Under the pieces are notes generated by a model. It ran no database searches. It worked only from the letters and a program-made list of their open reading frames with translations, and was not told where the DNA came from. Shown here piece after piece: positions 20,307 to 29,739 of a stretch of DNA of 64,000 bases (the stretch's first letter is position 1; every line of letters starts with the position of its first letter). The DNA comes from Aquabacterium sp. CECT 9606 (GTDB lineage: Bacteria > Pseudomonadota > Gammaproteobacteria > Burkholderiales > Burkholderiaceae_C). The DNA lies in the NCBI RefSeq assembly GCF_918741295.1, contig NZ_CAKKNB010000004.1, positions 124,001 to 188,000 of the forward strand. Reading direction: 5' to 3'. A program made the position numbers and the translations under genes.

Positions 20307-22703
20307 ATGACCGAACTCTCTGTCCCTTTGAAAGCCGCCACGCCGCTCCCAACCGGTTGGCGGCAGCGCTTGACGCCTTTGTGGCGTGAAGTGTCGGCCA
20401 CCGAGCATGTTGACGGCTTCAACGCCCGCCATTTCCGGGCTCGGCAGATCCTGGCCGTGGTGGGTCTGCTGCCCATGGTTTTCACGGGCAACCTCATTGG
20501 CACGGTGACGATCGCCGCCACCTTCTGGGGGCAAATGCCTTCGTGGGCACTGAGCTTGTGGGTGATCCTGGCGGTGTTGAGCCTGGTCGCTTTGGACAGG
20601 GGCTTGCGCCTATTGGTGAAAATGGTGGGCGCCAAGCCAGTGGCCGAGCCATCGAGCCTGCATGTGGTGTGCCTCAGTGTCGCGGCATTCGCCGGCATCT
20701 GGGCCGTCATCCCTGCCTTGATGTTCCCCATCACCGATCACCTGGGCCAGTTGCTGATCGCTTCAGTGTTGGTCGGCATGATGTGCGGCGGCGGCCTGAT
20801 CCTCAGCTCCGTGCCCATCGCGGCCTGCGCCTATGTCATGGTGATTTGCGCGGCAACAGCATTGGCCCTGCAACGCTCGGCCTACGTCAACAACGTGTCT
20901 TTGCTGGGTTTGCTGGGCATCTGGTCCGTGACCGTCATGGGCGTGACCATGGCCAATGCGCGCATGTTCTTTGCGCGTTTGCGGGCCGAGGCCGAGTCCG
21001 ATCGGCAGCGCCAGTTGATTGACCTTTTGCTGCGTGATTTTGAAGAGCACGCCAGCGACTGGCTGTGGGAGGTCTCGCGCACCGGTCACTTCCGGCATGT
21101 CTCTGCCCGACTGGCCCAATCGTTCGGGCTGCCTTCGCGGCAACTGGTGACGCACTCTTTCTCCGAATTGGTAGAGAGCATGCTGCCCCGCGAAGTGCCC
21201 GAAGCCGTGGCGGCGTTTGAGCAGCTGCAAACCCATTTGAGCCTGGGTCGCCCATTCCGCGATCTGGAATTGCCGGTGCGGGTCGACGGCCAATTGCGTT
21301 GGTGGTCATTGATGGCCAAGCCGCTGTTTGACGACCGAGGCCGTGCCGCGGGCTGGCGTGGCGTGGGAGCCGATGTCACGCAGGGGCGCATCGCCCGTGA
21401 TGAAATGGCGCGCCTGGCCAATGTCGATGCCTTGACGGGCCTGGCCAATCGTCATTGTTTCAGCCTGGAACTGGCACGCGTTTGCGCCAGCGTCGAGACA
21501 TCGCAGCGTGGCTGTGCCTTGCTGTTCGTGGACTTGGACAACTTCAAGGGCATCAACGATTCGCTGGGGCATGCCGTGGGCGACCAGTTGCTGCGCAGTG
21601 TGGCAGCGCGCATCCAGGCTTGCGTGGCGCCGGGCGATCTGCTGGCGCGACTGGGTGGTGACGAGTTCGCTTTGCTGAGTTGGCAGGCCGGCGATGAGGC
21701 CTCTGCGGTGCAATTGGGCGACCGCGTCCTGGCCGCCTTGGCCACTCCTTGCCAGTTGGAAGACGTGCGCGTGGAAGTTCGCGCCAGCATCGGCATGGCG
21801 CTGGCGCCGCGCGATGGCACCAGCCCTCAGACCTTGCTGCAAAGCGCCGACCTGGCCCTGTACGCGGCCAAGGCCGGTGGCCGCAACACCCACCGCTTCT
21901 TCTTGCCCTTCATGGGCGAGAGCGCACGGGCGCGTGCCCGGCTGCAGCAGGAGTTGGGCGTGGCCCTGGCCGACGAGCAATTTGCCGTGCATTACCAACC
22001 ACAAGTCAGCACCCTGACCGGGCAAGTGGTGGGCTTCGAGGCCTTGGTGCGCTGGCAGCACCAGGAGCGCGGCCTGATCGGCCCCAACGAGTTCATCCCC
22101 GTGGCCGAAGAAACCGGCCAGATCGTGCCCTTGGGCACCTGGGTGCTGCGGCAGGCTTGCAAGGTGGCCATGCAGTGGCCGGGCGAGATCCGCGTGGCGG
22201 TGAATCTGTCGGCGGTGCAGTTCCGCAGCCACTCGGTGGTGGATTTGGTGGAGCAGGCGCTGGCCGACAGCGGCTTGCCCGCCGAGCGCCTGGAGCTGGA
22301 GATCACCGAATCGGCCCTGATCGATGACCACGAAGGCGCGCAGGCCACCTTGGCCGCCTTGCGCAGCCGGGGCATCCGCGTGGCCCTGGACGACTTTGGC
22401 ACGGGCTATTCATCGCTGGCCTATCTGCGCCGTTTTCCGATGGACCAGCTCAAGATCGATGGCATGTTCGTGCGATCGTTGGACAGCGACCCCGATGCCC
22501 AGGCCGTGGTGACCGCCATCATCAGCCTGGCCAAGGCCCTGCGGCTGGAGACCACCGCCGAAGGCGTGGAGCTGCCAGAGCAGATGGTGATGTTGCGCGC
22601 GCTGGGCTGCGATGTGGTGCAAGGCTTCTGGATGGCGCGCCCCATGCCCGCCACCGACATCCCTGCATTTCTGGCCCGCATGGAACCAGTCCGCGAAAAC
22701 TGA
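20307..22703 (+). CDS. Membrane GGDEF-EAL protein (cyclic-di-GMP turnover)
   Basis: A 798-residue protein with about five membrane helices in residues 40-215, a PAS-like sensor (about 240-345), a GGDEF domain with an intact [10 protein letters not shown] motif near 447-456, and an EAL domain with FEALVRWQ near 576-583, [25 protein letters not shown] and AEGVEL. Both catalytic signatures look intact, so it could make or degrade c-di-GMP. The start is the ATG at 20307; an in-frame TTG 24 nt earlier is less likely. The next gene encodes a polysaccharide export protein, a common c-di-GMP-controlled output. Confidence 0.92.
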   Translation: MTELSVPLKAATPLPTGWRQRLTPLWREVSATEHVDGFNARHFRARQILAVVGLLPMVFTGNLIGTVTIAATFWGQMPSWALSLWVILAVLSLVALDRGLRLLVKMVGAKPVAEPSSLHVVCLSVAAFAGIWAVIPALMFPITDHLGQLLIASVLVGMMCGGGLILSSVPIAACAYVMVICAATALALQRSAYVNNVSLLGLLGIWSVTVMGVTMANARMFFARLRAEAESDRQRQLIDLLLRDFEEHASDWLWEVSRTGHFRHVSARLAQSFGLPSRQLVTHSFSELVESMLPREVPEAVAAFEQLQTHLSLGRPFRDLELPVRVDGQLRWWSLMAKPLFDDRGRAAGWRGVGADVTQGRIARDEMARLANVDALTGLANRHCFSLELARVCASVETSQRGCALLFVDLDNFKGINDSLGHAVGDQLLRSVAARIQACVAPGDLLARLGGDEFALLSWQAGDEASAVQLGDRVLAALATPCQLEDVRVEVRASIGMALAPRDGTSPQTLLQSADLALYAAKAGGRNTHRFFLPFMGESARARARLQQELGVALADEQFAVHYQPQVSTLTGQVVGFEALVRWQHQERGLIGPNEFIPVAEETGQIVPLGTWVLRQACKVAMQWPGEIRVAVNLSAVQFRSHSVVDLVEQALADSGLPAERLELEITESALIDDHEGAQATLAALRSRGIRVALDDFGTGYSSLAYLRRFPMDQLKIDGMFVRSLDSDPDAQAVVTAIISLAKALRLETTAEGVELPEQMVMLRALGCDVVQGFWMARPMPATDIPAFLARMEPVREN

Positions 22704-22848
22704 CTCTACCGTGCTGTTATGCCAGGCCATTTGGGATGCTCTTGGGGTTACCCAGTAGCGTCAGGCCAGGTGATACATTGACACGTTCTGCGGGGCGCCA
22801 GCCAAGGTTGCCTGCTCCTACATTTATCTCACCAGAGGATCTTTCAAC

Positions 22849-23658
22849 ATGAAGTGGATGCGACTCATCGCTCAATGGCTGCTGTCGGTGACCTTGATGG
22901 CCGCAGGGCATGCCCATGCGGCATCGCAAGGCGACTACGTGCTGGGCCCCGGAGACATCCTCCGCATCACGGTGTTCCAGAACGCGGACTTGACGTTGGA
23001 CGCCCGAGTGTCTGAAGCGGGCACGATTTCTTACCCGCTGCTGGGCACGGTCAAGATCGGTGGTTTGTCGGTGTCCGAGGCCGAGAAGAAAATCGCCGAT
23101 GGCTTGAAGAACGGCAACTTCCTCAAGCAACCCCAGGTTTCGATCCTGTTGACCTCGGTCAAGAGCAACCAGGTGTCGGTGCTGGGCTTGGTGAACCGCC
23201 CGGGGCGTTACCCACTCGAGGCGGGCTCCAACCGCCTGAGCGACCTGCTGGCCCAAGCCGGCGGCATCGTGCCTATCCAGGGATCTGACACCGTGGTGGT
23301 GTCGGGCAAGCGCAATGGCAAGGCTTTCCGCAAGGAAATCGACTTTCCCCTGGTGTTTGCCGCCTCGGGCACGACGGAAGACTTCCCGCTGGAGAACAAC
23401 GATGCCATCTGGGTCGACCGCGCTCCCACCATCTACATTTATGGTGAAGTGCTGCGTGGCGGATCCATGCGTCTGGAGCGTGACATGACCTTGCTGCAGG
23501 CCCTGGCCTCGGTGGGGGGTCTCACGCAACGTGGCACCGCCAAGGGTATCAAGGTGCACCGCCGCGATGCCAATGGCACCGTGCAAATCCTGGAGCCTGG
23601 CATGAATGACAAGCTCCTGGCCAATGACGTCATCTACGTCAAGGAAAGCCTGTTCTGA
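22849..23658 (+). CDS. Periplasmic polysaccharide export protein (Wza/EpsE-like)
   Basis: A 269-residue secreted protein. The signal peptide (about 1-24, ending HAHAA) has no lipobox cysteine. It is followed by a Poly_export domain (DYVLGPGDILRITVFQNADL, residues about 29-48, with the Wza-type GPGD motif) and two SLBB-like repeats (QVSVLGLVNRPGRYPLEAG and IYIYGEVLRGGSMRLERDMT). It resembles EpsE of EPS export systems. No glycosyltransferase, Wzc or Wzx/Wzy gene is adjacent, so it is an orphan here. TTGACA at 22778-22783 may be part of its promoter, without a good -10. Confidence 0.85.
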   Translation: MKWMRLIAQWLLSVTLMAAGHAHAASQGDYVLGPGDILRITVFQNADLTLDARVSEAGTISYPLLGTVKIGGLSVSEAEKKIADGLKNGNFLKQPQVSILLTSVKSNQVSVLGLVNRPGRYPLEAGSNRLSDLLAQAGGIVPIQGSDTVVVSGKRNGKAFRKEIDFPLVFAASGTTEDFPLENNDAIWVDRAPTIYIYGEVLRGGSMRLERDMTLLQALASVGGLTQRGTAKGIKVHRRDANGTVQILEPGMNDKLLANDVIYVKESLF

Positions 23659-23696
23659 TCAGGCTTGCGGGGTGCCAGCCTCGCAAAGCTTGAACA

Positions 23697-24962
23697 TCAG
23701 GCCTTCTTTTCCCACGCCGCGGCGAAGAAGCCGTCGGTGTGGTGACGGTGGGGCCACAACCTGAGGTGGCCCGCCGGGGTTGTCAGCGATTCGGCCTGCA
23801 CAACCCCACCTTGCTCCAGCACCTGCCGTGCGTCGAGCTGCACAAACTCCGGATGTTCCGCCGTGAAGGCATCGGCCACGACTTCGTTCTCGCCGGGCAT
23901 CAGGCTGCACGTGGCGTAAACAAGGCGGCCGCCCGGCTTCAGCAAGCGCGCGGCACTGTGCAAGATGGCCTTTTGCTTGGCCTGCATCTCTTCCACGCCC
24001 TTGGGGCTTTGACGCCACTTCAAATCGGGGTTGCGGCGCAGCGTGCCCAAGCCAGTGCAGGGTGCATCGACCAGCACGCGGTCAATTTTGCCGGTCAGGC
24101 GCTTGATGCGGTCATCGCGTTCGTGCGCGATCTGCGTGGGGTACACATTGGACAGGCCACTGCGCGCCAATCGCGGCTTCAGCGCTTCCAGCCGGTGGCC
24201 TGAGATGTCAAAAGCGTACAGCCGGCCGGTGTTGCGCATCATGGCGCCCAGGGCCAGCGTCTTGCCGCCCGCGCCCGCGCAAAAGTCCACGATCATCTCG
24301 CCACGCTTCGCGCCGGTCATCAAGGCCAGCAACTGGCTGCCTTCGTCCTGCACCTCGACATGTCCGCCGGTGTACAAATCCATTTTTTGCAGAGCAGGCT
24401 TGCCCTCAATGCGGATGCCCCAAGGTGAAAATGGCGTTTCGATGGCGGGAATTTCGGCGGCGGTCAGGGCTTCCAACACGGCTTCGCGCTTGGACTTCAA
24501 GGGGTTGACGCGCAAATCCAGCGGCGCGCCACCTGACATCGCCTCGACAAAAGCCCAGAACTCTTCCGGGCTGAGCTGCTCGCGCAGGCGGTTGGCCAGC
24601 CAGTCGGGCAGGTTGTGGCGCAGCTTGTCGGGCAGGGTGGTGCGGTCGATTTTCTTGATGCGGTCCAGCCAGGCGGCTTCGTCGGGGTTGATGCCCAGTT
24701 TCAGCACGTGTTCCTGGCCTTGCCACGCCAGCAAGGTCAGGCGGCGGTCCATGGGCCCAAAGCCCGACTGGGCCAGGTGCTGCCACATCAGCTTCTGGCG
24801 CAGCACGGCGTAGGCCGTCTCAGCCAGGGCGTGGCGTTCGCGCTGGCCCAGGTTTTTGTTCTTGCGGAAAAACAGCGAAACCAGGGTGTCGGCCGGGGCG
24901 TCGAGCTTGAGAATGTCACGCAGCAGGGCGCCGGTGAGGTCGAGGAGGGCTTGGGGATGCAT
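23697..24962 (-). CDS. RsmB/NOP-family RNA (cytosine-C5) methyltransferase
   Basis: A 421-residue SAM-dependent RNA m5C methyltransferase. The SAM-binding segment reads VDFCAGAGGKTLALGAMM. The two catalytic-cysteine motifs are VDAPCTGLGTLRRNP (near residue 300) and YATCSLMPGENE (near 350). An N-terminal NusB-like helical region (LLDLTGALLRDILKL) precedes them. The likely target is 16S rRNA C967 or a related site. MHPQALLDL at 24962 is chosen as the start because the open frame upstream has no family sequence. Confidence 0.88.
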   Translation of the reverse strand: MHPQALLDLTGALLRDILKLDAPADTLVSLFFRKNKNLGQRERHALAETAYAVLRQKLMWQHLAQSGFGPMDRRLTLLAWQGQEHVLKLGINPDEAAWLDRIKKIDRTTLPDKLRHNLPDWLANRLREQLSPEEFWAFVEAMSGGAPLDLRVNPLKSKREAVLEALTAAEIPAIETPFSPWGIRIEGKPALQKMDLYTGGHVEVQDEGSQLLALMTGAKRGEMIVDFCAGAGGKTLALGAMMRNTGRLYAFDISGHRLEALKPRLARSGLSNVYPTQIAHERDDRIKRLTGKIDRVLVDAPCTGLGTLRRNPDLKWRQSPKGVEEMQAKQKAILHSAARLLKPGGRLVYATCSLMPGENEVVADAFTAEHPEFVQLDARQVLEQGGVVQAESLTTPAGHLRLWPHRHHTDGFFAAAWEKKA

Positions 24963-25084
24963 GGGGGGATTATCCCGCGAGTGCGCCTTGCCTGGCTGAC
25001 TGGCCCACCAAAGCGGTGATTTGTCACCCCCATGTTGGAAAACACTGAGTTGCCAGGGCCCCATTGCGGTCCAGGCTTCGCACC

Positions 25085-26125
25085 ATGAAGCGAGATGCAC
25101 TGCCCATGTTGCCGCCAGCACCTTCCGAAGTCGTGTCCGATGGCGCGCCACTGTCCGGCCGCTATGCGGGCCGCATCGATTACATCGATTGGCAAGCCTT
25201 GCAAGGGCCGCATGCGCGCTCCTGGCTATGGCGGCGCCTGCACCACAAGCGTTGGCAGTATGTTGGTCTCGGCAATGAGGAGGTGTTCGTGGGCGTGGCC
25301 ATCGTGGATCTGGGCTGGATGTGCACCGCGTTCGCGTATGCGTTTGACCGCGTGCGCGGCGAGCTGGTGGCCAACTGGCGGCAAGATGGCTTGGCAGGCT
25401 GGCAAGGCCGTGTGTCCGACGAACCAGTGCAGGGCGCGCATGCGTGGTTCAGAGGGCCTTTTGCGCGCTTGAGGCTGCAGCATGGCGCCTCTGACGAGGA
25501 CGGCGAGGCTGAGGGCAGTGACATCCTGGAGCTGAGCGTGCGCACGCGGGCCATGAAAGTGCAGGTGGACTTGTCCCTGGCCCATGCCGCGCCATTCTTA
25601 CTGGGGGTGGGCCCGGTGGAGGGGGGCGTGGCGCATGCCACGCAAAAGTCATCGGCCCTGCCCGTGAGCGGTTGGCTGAATGTGCGCGGGCGGCGTTTTG
25701 ACCTGTCCGACGCCGTGGCCTGTCTGGACAGCTCCAACGGCCTGCTGGCGCGCGATACCGAGTGGCGCTGGGCCAGCGCGCACAGTGCCGAAGTGGGGTT
25801 CAACCTGCAGCAAGGCTATTTCGGCGTGAACGAAAACGCCCTGTGGCTGGATGGACAGTTGATCCCTCTGGGGGCCGCGAACTTCGAGTTCAACCCCAAG
25901 CGGCCGATGGCCCCGTGGCGGGTCAGCACCGATGACGGTTTGCTGGACCTGATGTTCACCCCCGAAGGGGCCCGCCAGGAAGACCGCGATGTCTGGATGG
26001 CATCCAGCCACTACGTGCAACCGGTGGGCACCTTCAGCGGCACCGTCAGGGCCTCGCGGGCTGCCGCGCCCCGGGCCATCGACGGTCTCCTCGGGGTGAC
26101 CGAGGATCACCGTTCAAAGTGGTGA
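25085..26125 (+). CDS. DUF2804 family protein
   Basis: A 346-residue protein matching the DUF2804 pattern: RYAGRIDYIDWQAL near the N-terminus, then WRWASAHSAEVGFNLQQGYF, NENALWLDGQLIPLG and a C-terminal GTFSGTV. The family is lipocalin-like in appearance and has no firm biochemical role. There is no signal peptide or membrane segment. It starts at the ATG at 25085 and ends 8 bp before the convergent hemerythrin gene. Confidence 0.8.
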   Translation: MKRDALPMLPPAPSEVVSDGAPLSGRYAGRIDYIDWQALQGPHARSWLWRRLHHKRWQYVGLGNEEVFVGVAIVDLGWMCTAFAYAFDRVRGELVANWRQDGLAGWQGRVSDEPVQGAHAWFRGPFARLRLQHGASDEDGEAEGSDILELSVRTRAMKVQVDLSLAHAAPFLLGVGPVEGGVAHATQKSSALPVSGWLNVRGRRFDLSDAVACLDSSNGLLARDTEWRWASAHSAEVGFNLQQGYFGVNENALWLDGQLIPLGAANFEFNPKRPMAPWRVSTDDGLLDLMFTPEGARQEDRDVWMASSHYVQPVGTFSGTVRASRAAAPRAIDGLLGVTEDHRSKW

Positions 26126-26133
26126 TGGCGGCC

Positions 26134-26715
26134 TCAGGTTCGGCGCTCCAGGGCGCGCTTGAGCAGGTAGCCACCGGCCACCAGGCCGCCCGCCGTCACC
26201 AGCATGGTGCTGGTGGGCATGGCGCGGACCATGTTGGCAGCGATGTTGCCTGCCTTGGGGGCCGCCAAGGCCAGTCGGCGCCTGGTCATCTGCGCCCCAA
26301 GCTCGCTCAACTGGTCGGCCAGCAACAGCTCGGCCTCAGGCAAGAGCACGGTTTCTTCGTCAGCCACATGGTGGATGACGTGGCGCATCAGGCTCATGAA
26401 GGTGCTGTCGTAGTGCGTGGCCGTGGGCTTCATGTCGCGCAACTGGCCGATCAGGCTGCGCATCTCGTTGTGCTCGGGTTCGCTCTTGGCCAGCACCGCC
26501 TCATTGGTGGTGACGGCACGCAGGGCGGGGTAGAAAATCTCTTCTTCCAGCTGGGCGTGGATCTCCAACGCGAGGCTCACGGTATTCACCAGGGCCTGCT
26601 TGGTGTCGGGCGCGGTATCGGCCTTGTACTTGTGGAAAGTGCTCAGCACATGGGTGTGGTCCAGGCGGATCATGTTGGTGATCGTGGGCGAGAAATGGCT
26701 CATCAATGTGCTCAT
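26134..26715 (-). CDS. Hemerythrin HHE-domain protein
   Basis: A 193-residue protein with spaced iron ligands typical of hemerythrin-like domains: LDHTHVLSTFHKY, HAQLEEEIFYPAL, PEHNEMRSLIGQL and HHVADEETVLLPEAE. A C-terminal hydrophobic stretch (MLVTAGGLVAGGYLLKRALE) may anchor it in the membrane. Such proteins bind a di-iron centre and are linked to oxygen, nitric oxide or iron stress. MSTLMSHF at 26715 has GGAG 6 nt upstream; the frame is open much further but only as the antisense of the next gene. Confidence 0.85.
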   Translation of the reverse strand: MSTLMSHFSPTITNMIRLDHTHVLSTFHKYKADTAPDTKQALVNTVSLALEIHAQLEEEIFYPALRAVTTNEAVLAKSEPEHNEMRSLIGQLRDMKPTATHYDSTFMSLMRHVIHHVADEETVLLPEAELLLADQLSELGAQMTRRRLALAAPKAGNIAANMVRAMPTSTMLVTAGGLVAGGYLLKRALERRT

Positions 26716-26841
26716 GGGGGGCTCCGGGTGTTGGAAAGCATGTCCATGAGGGGCAATCAGCATTCCTAGCATTTGACAATACCCATTGCCAGATCGTAAA
26801 CTGCTCACATTCGTTTTCACATAGAGTCGCGGAGACTTTCG

Positions 26842-28332
26842 ATGGTTGAACATTTTGATGTCCTGATCGTGGGTGCCGGCTTGTCCGGTATTGGCGCGGC
26901 GCGCCACCTGCAGGCCCATTGCCCCGACAAGCGCTACGCCATCCTGGAAGGCCGGGACACCACCGGCGGCACGTGGGATCTGTTCCGCTATCCGGGCATC
27001 CGCTCCGATTCGGACATGTACACCCTGGGCTACAACTTCAAGCCCTGGACGGAGCCGCAAGTCATCGCCGATGGCGACCGCATCCGCAACTACATCCGTG
27101 AAACGGCCCGTGAGAACAACATCGAAGGCAAGATCCGCTGCGGTCACAAAGTGGTCTCGGCCGATTGGCGCAGTGACACTGCCACCTGGACCCTCACGGT
27201 GCAAAAGAGTTCGGGTGAGACGGTGCAGATGAGCTGCGGCTGGCTGATGATGTGCTCGGGCTACTACAACTACGAAGAAGGCTTCACGCCCGAGTTCAAG
27301 GGCCGCGACGATTTCAAGGGCCAGATCATCCACCCGCAGTTCTGGCCCGAGAAGCTGGACTACAGCGGCAAGCGCGTGGTCGTGATCGGCTCTGGCGCCA
27401 CGGCCATCACCCTGATCCCATCGATGACGGACAAGGCCAAGCACGTGACCATGCTGCAGCGCACGCCCAGCTATGTGATCTCGGTGCCGCAGTTCGACCC
27501 GATGGTGCGCTTCCTGCTGAAGTTCTTGCCCGAGATGACGGTCTACCGCATGAGCCGTGCGCGCAACAACTTCATCACCCAATCGATCTTCAAGCTGTCA
27601 CGCAAGTACCCCAACTTCATGCGCAAGCTGCTGCTCAAGCAGGTGAAGGCGCAGGTGGGCAAGGACTTCGACATGAAGCACTTCACGCCGCCTTACAACC
27701 CCTGGGACCAGCGCCTGTGCGCCGTGCCCAATGGCGACATGTTCAAGGTACTGCGCAAGGGCAAGGCCTCGGTGGTCACCGACCACATCGATCGTTTTGT
27801 CGACAACGGCATCTTGCTGAAATCGGGCCAGGTGCTCGAGGCCGACATCATCGTCACGGCCACGGGCCTGAACATGCGCCTGTTTGGCGGCATGCAGATG
27901 AGCGTGGACGGCAATGCCATCGAGATGAACCAGCACATCTCTTACAAGGGCCTGATGTTCAGCGACATCCCCAACCTGTCCAACACCTTTGGCTACACCA
28001 ATGCCTCGTGGACACTGAAGGCCGACCTGATCGCCGAGTACGTGTGCCGCCTGCTCAAGCACATGGACAAAACGGGCACACGCATCGCGGTGCCCGAGCG
28101 CAAGGACCCGAACGTCAAGGCCGGCCCGCTGCTGGACATGAGCTCGAACTACGTGGCCCGTGCCGAGCATTATTTGCCCAAGGGCGCCGACCGCGCACCG
28201 TGGAAGCTGTACCAGAACTACAAGCTGGACACAGAACAGCTGCACAACGGTGCGCTGGAGGACGGCGTGATGGCTTTCCGCAAGCCACATGTGGCGGGTG
28301 CGACACCGACGGCGCCGCGCAAGGCTGCCTGA
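26842..28332 (+). CDS. Flavin-containing / Baeyer-Villiger-type monooxygenase
   Basis: A 496-residue FAD- and NADPH-dependent monooxygenase. The FAD-binding GAGLSG motif is at residues 11-16, TTGGTWDLFRYPGIRSDSDM follows at about 45, the Baeyer-Villiger fingerprint FKGQIIHPQFW lies near 159-169, and the second dinucleotide-binding site is VVVIGSGATA. It likely oxidises a ketone or a cyclic or aromatic substrate that cannot be named from sequence. GGAG lies upstream of the start. A LysR gene is convergent 4 bp after its stop. Confidence 0.88.
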   Translation: MVEHFDVLIVGAGLSGIGAARHLQAHCPDKRYAILEGRDTTGGTWDLFRYPGIRSDSDMYTLGYNFKPWTEPQVIADGDRIRNYIRETARENNIEGKIRCGHKVVSADWRSDTATWTLTVQKSSGETVQMSCGWLMMCSGYYNYEEGFTPEFKGRDDFKGQIIHPQFWPEKLDYSGKRVVVIGSGATAITLIPSMTDKAKHVTMLQRTPSYVISVPQFDPMVRFLLKFLPEMTVYRMSRARNNFITQSIFKLSRKYPNFMRKLLLKQVKAQVGKDFDMKHFTPPYNPWDQRLCAVPNGDMFKVLRKGKASVVTDHIDRFVDNGILLKSGQVLEADIIVTATGLNMRLFGGMQMSVDGNAIEMNQHISYKGLMFSDIPNLSNTFGYTNASWTLKADLIAEYVCRLLKHMDKTGTRIAVPERKDPNVKAGPLLDMSSNYVARAEHYLPKGADRAPWKLYQNYKLDTEQLHNGALEDGVMAFRKPHVAGATPTAPRKAA

Positions 28333-28336
28333 TCAC

Positions 28337-29236
28337 TCAGCAACCCTTGTCCAGCAGGCAGTCGATGAACGCCCGCAACGCCGGTGGCTGGTGCCGTCGG
28401 CTGGGGTAATACAGGAACAGCCCTGGACGAGAGATAGACCAGTCGGCGAGCACCTGCACCAAGCTTCCCTCGGCGAGGTGTTCATCCAGTCGCTCACGGT
28501 CGAAGGCATAGGCGATGCCCAGCCCTTGTAGCGCTGCGGCAATGCCGATGTCCGACTGGTTGGTGATCAGCGGTCCTTCCACCGCCACCTCAAGCTGCTT
28601 GCCTCTTTTCTGAAACTCCCAGCGGTAAGCCCGGCCATCGGCTTGGAGCCGCCAGTTGATGCAGGCGTGGTTGCGCAGTTCGTCGGGCGAGCGTGGCGTG
28701 CCGCGATGCTTCAGATAGTCCGGCGATGCCACTGCCACCATCTTCACGTCTGGCGTCAGGCGCACCGCGATCATGTCCTTCTCCAGCCGAGCGCCCACGC
28801 GGATGCCGGCATCAAAGCGGCCTGTGACGATGTCGCTCAATCCGTCGTCCACCACGAGGTCAAGCTTCACATTGGGGTGCGCGTCATGAAACCGACGCAG
28901 ACGCGGGGCGATGATCTGCCGGGCCGCCATCCCCAAGGTGTTGATGCGCAGCGTGCCGCTGGTCTGCCCGGCGGTGGCACTGGCTTGGGCAACTGCCTCG
29001 GCCATGTCCCTGAACAGCGGCGCGATGCGCCCGTACAGCTGTTCGCCGGTGGCGGTGGGGGCCACGCTGCGCGTGGTGCGGTTCAGGAGCCGCGTTCCAA
29101 GCCGCTCTTCAAGCTGGCGGATGGTCTGGCTCAGCGCCGAAGCCGACAGCCCCAGGTGATCCGCCGCGCGTGCAAAGCTCGCCCGCTCCACCACCGCGGC
29201 AAAGGCCTTCAGCTCGGCAAACTCCGATCCGCGCAT
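28337..29236 (-). CDS. LysR-family transcriptional regulator
   Basis: A 299-residue regulator with an N-terminal winged helix (AELKAFAAVVERASFARAAD, LSASALSQTIRQLEERLG) and a periplasmic-binding-like effector domain (TLRINTLGMAARQIIAPRLR onward). It is divergent from the small SnoaL-like gene across 99 bp, the typical arrangement for a LysR protein controlling its neighbour. The effector is unknown. Confidence 0.92.
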   Translation of the reverse strand: MRGSEFAELKAFAAVVERASFARAADHLGLSASALSQTIRQLEERLGTRLLNRTTRSVAPTATGEQLYGRIAPLFRDMAEAVAQASATAGQTSGTLRINTLGMAARQIIAPRLRRFHDAHPNVKLDLVVDDGLSDIVTGRFDAGIRVGARLEKDMIAVRLTPDVKMVAVASPDYLKHRGTPRSPDELRNHACINWRLQADGRAYRWEFQKRGKQLEVAVEGPLITNQSDIGIAAALQGLGIAYAFDRERLDEHLAEGSLVQVLADWSISRPGLFLYYPSRRHQPPALRAFIDCLLDKGC

Positions 29237-29335
29237 TCTGTATCGCTTTCTACATAGACCATCAAGATTCTAGAGGATTCACTAATCTCTACGTGGCGCG
29301 CACTCTGTTGACATCATCAACACGGAGTCGTCCCC

Positions 29336-29671
29336 ATGAACAAGCTGATCCTTCCCGAACCGATGGCCGCCTACTTTGCGGCTGACCGACAGAACCCCGA
29401 AGCTATTGCCCGGTGCTTCACCCCACAAGCCATCGTGAAGGACGAAGGCCGCACGCACCGCGGCCTCGAAGCCATCAAGGCATGGAAGGCAGCGGCATCG
29501 GCCCAATACACGTACACGAGCGAACCGTTTGCCATGGAGAAGACGGAAGAAGGCGCCCTCGTCGTCCGCAGCCGGGTGAGCGGCAACTTCCCTGGTAGCC
29601 CCGTCGATCTTCAGTACCGCTTTCGGCTCGAGCGCGGGCTGATCGCCTCGTTGGAGATCGGGGTGTATTAA
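29336..29671 (+). CDS. SnoaL-like / nuclear transport factor 2 fold protein
   Basis: A 111-residue single-domain protein with the SnoaL-like pattern: EPMAAYFAADRQNPEAIARC, FTPQAIVKDEGRTHRGLEAI, KAWKAAASAQYTYTSEP, and an ending IASLEIGVY. Members bind small hydrophobic ligands or act as isomerases and hydrolases; no catalytic residue can be assigned here. It is probably the regulatory target of the divergent LysR gene. Confidence 0.8.
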   Translation: MNKLILPEPMAAYFAADRQNPEAIARCFTPQAIVKDEGRTHRGLEAIKAWKAAASAQYTYTSEPFAMEKTEEGALVVRSRVSGNFPGSPVDLQYRFRLERGLIASLEIGVY

Positions 29672-29739
29672 TAGAATGGCCGTGCCGGGAACGCCGTTTG
29701 CTCGGAAGGGCGATTCACCTCCGCCAGCCTGAGCCTTAG

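Noticed and set aside
26134..27582. A 482-codon minus-strand open frame extending from the hemerythrin gene across the flavin monooxygenase gene.
   Set aside because: Only the last 193 codons carry hemerythrin motifs; the rest is antisense to a well-supported gene and low in family-like sequence.
29308..29313. TTGACA upstream of the SnoaL-like gene as a -35 box.
   Set aside because: Only 22 bp separate it from the start codon, so a matching -10 and transcript start cannot precede the gene.
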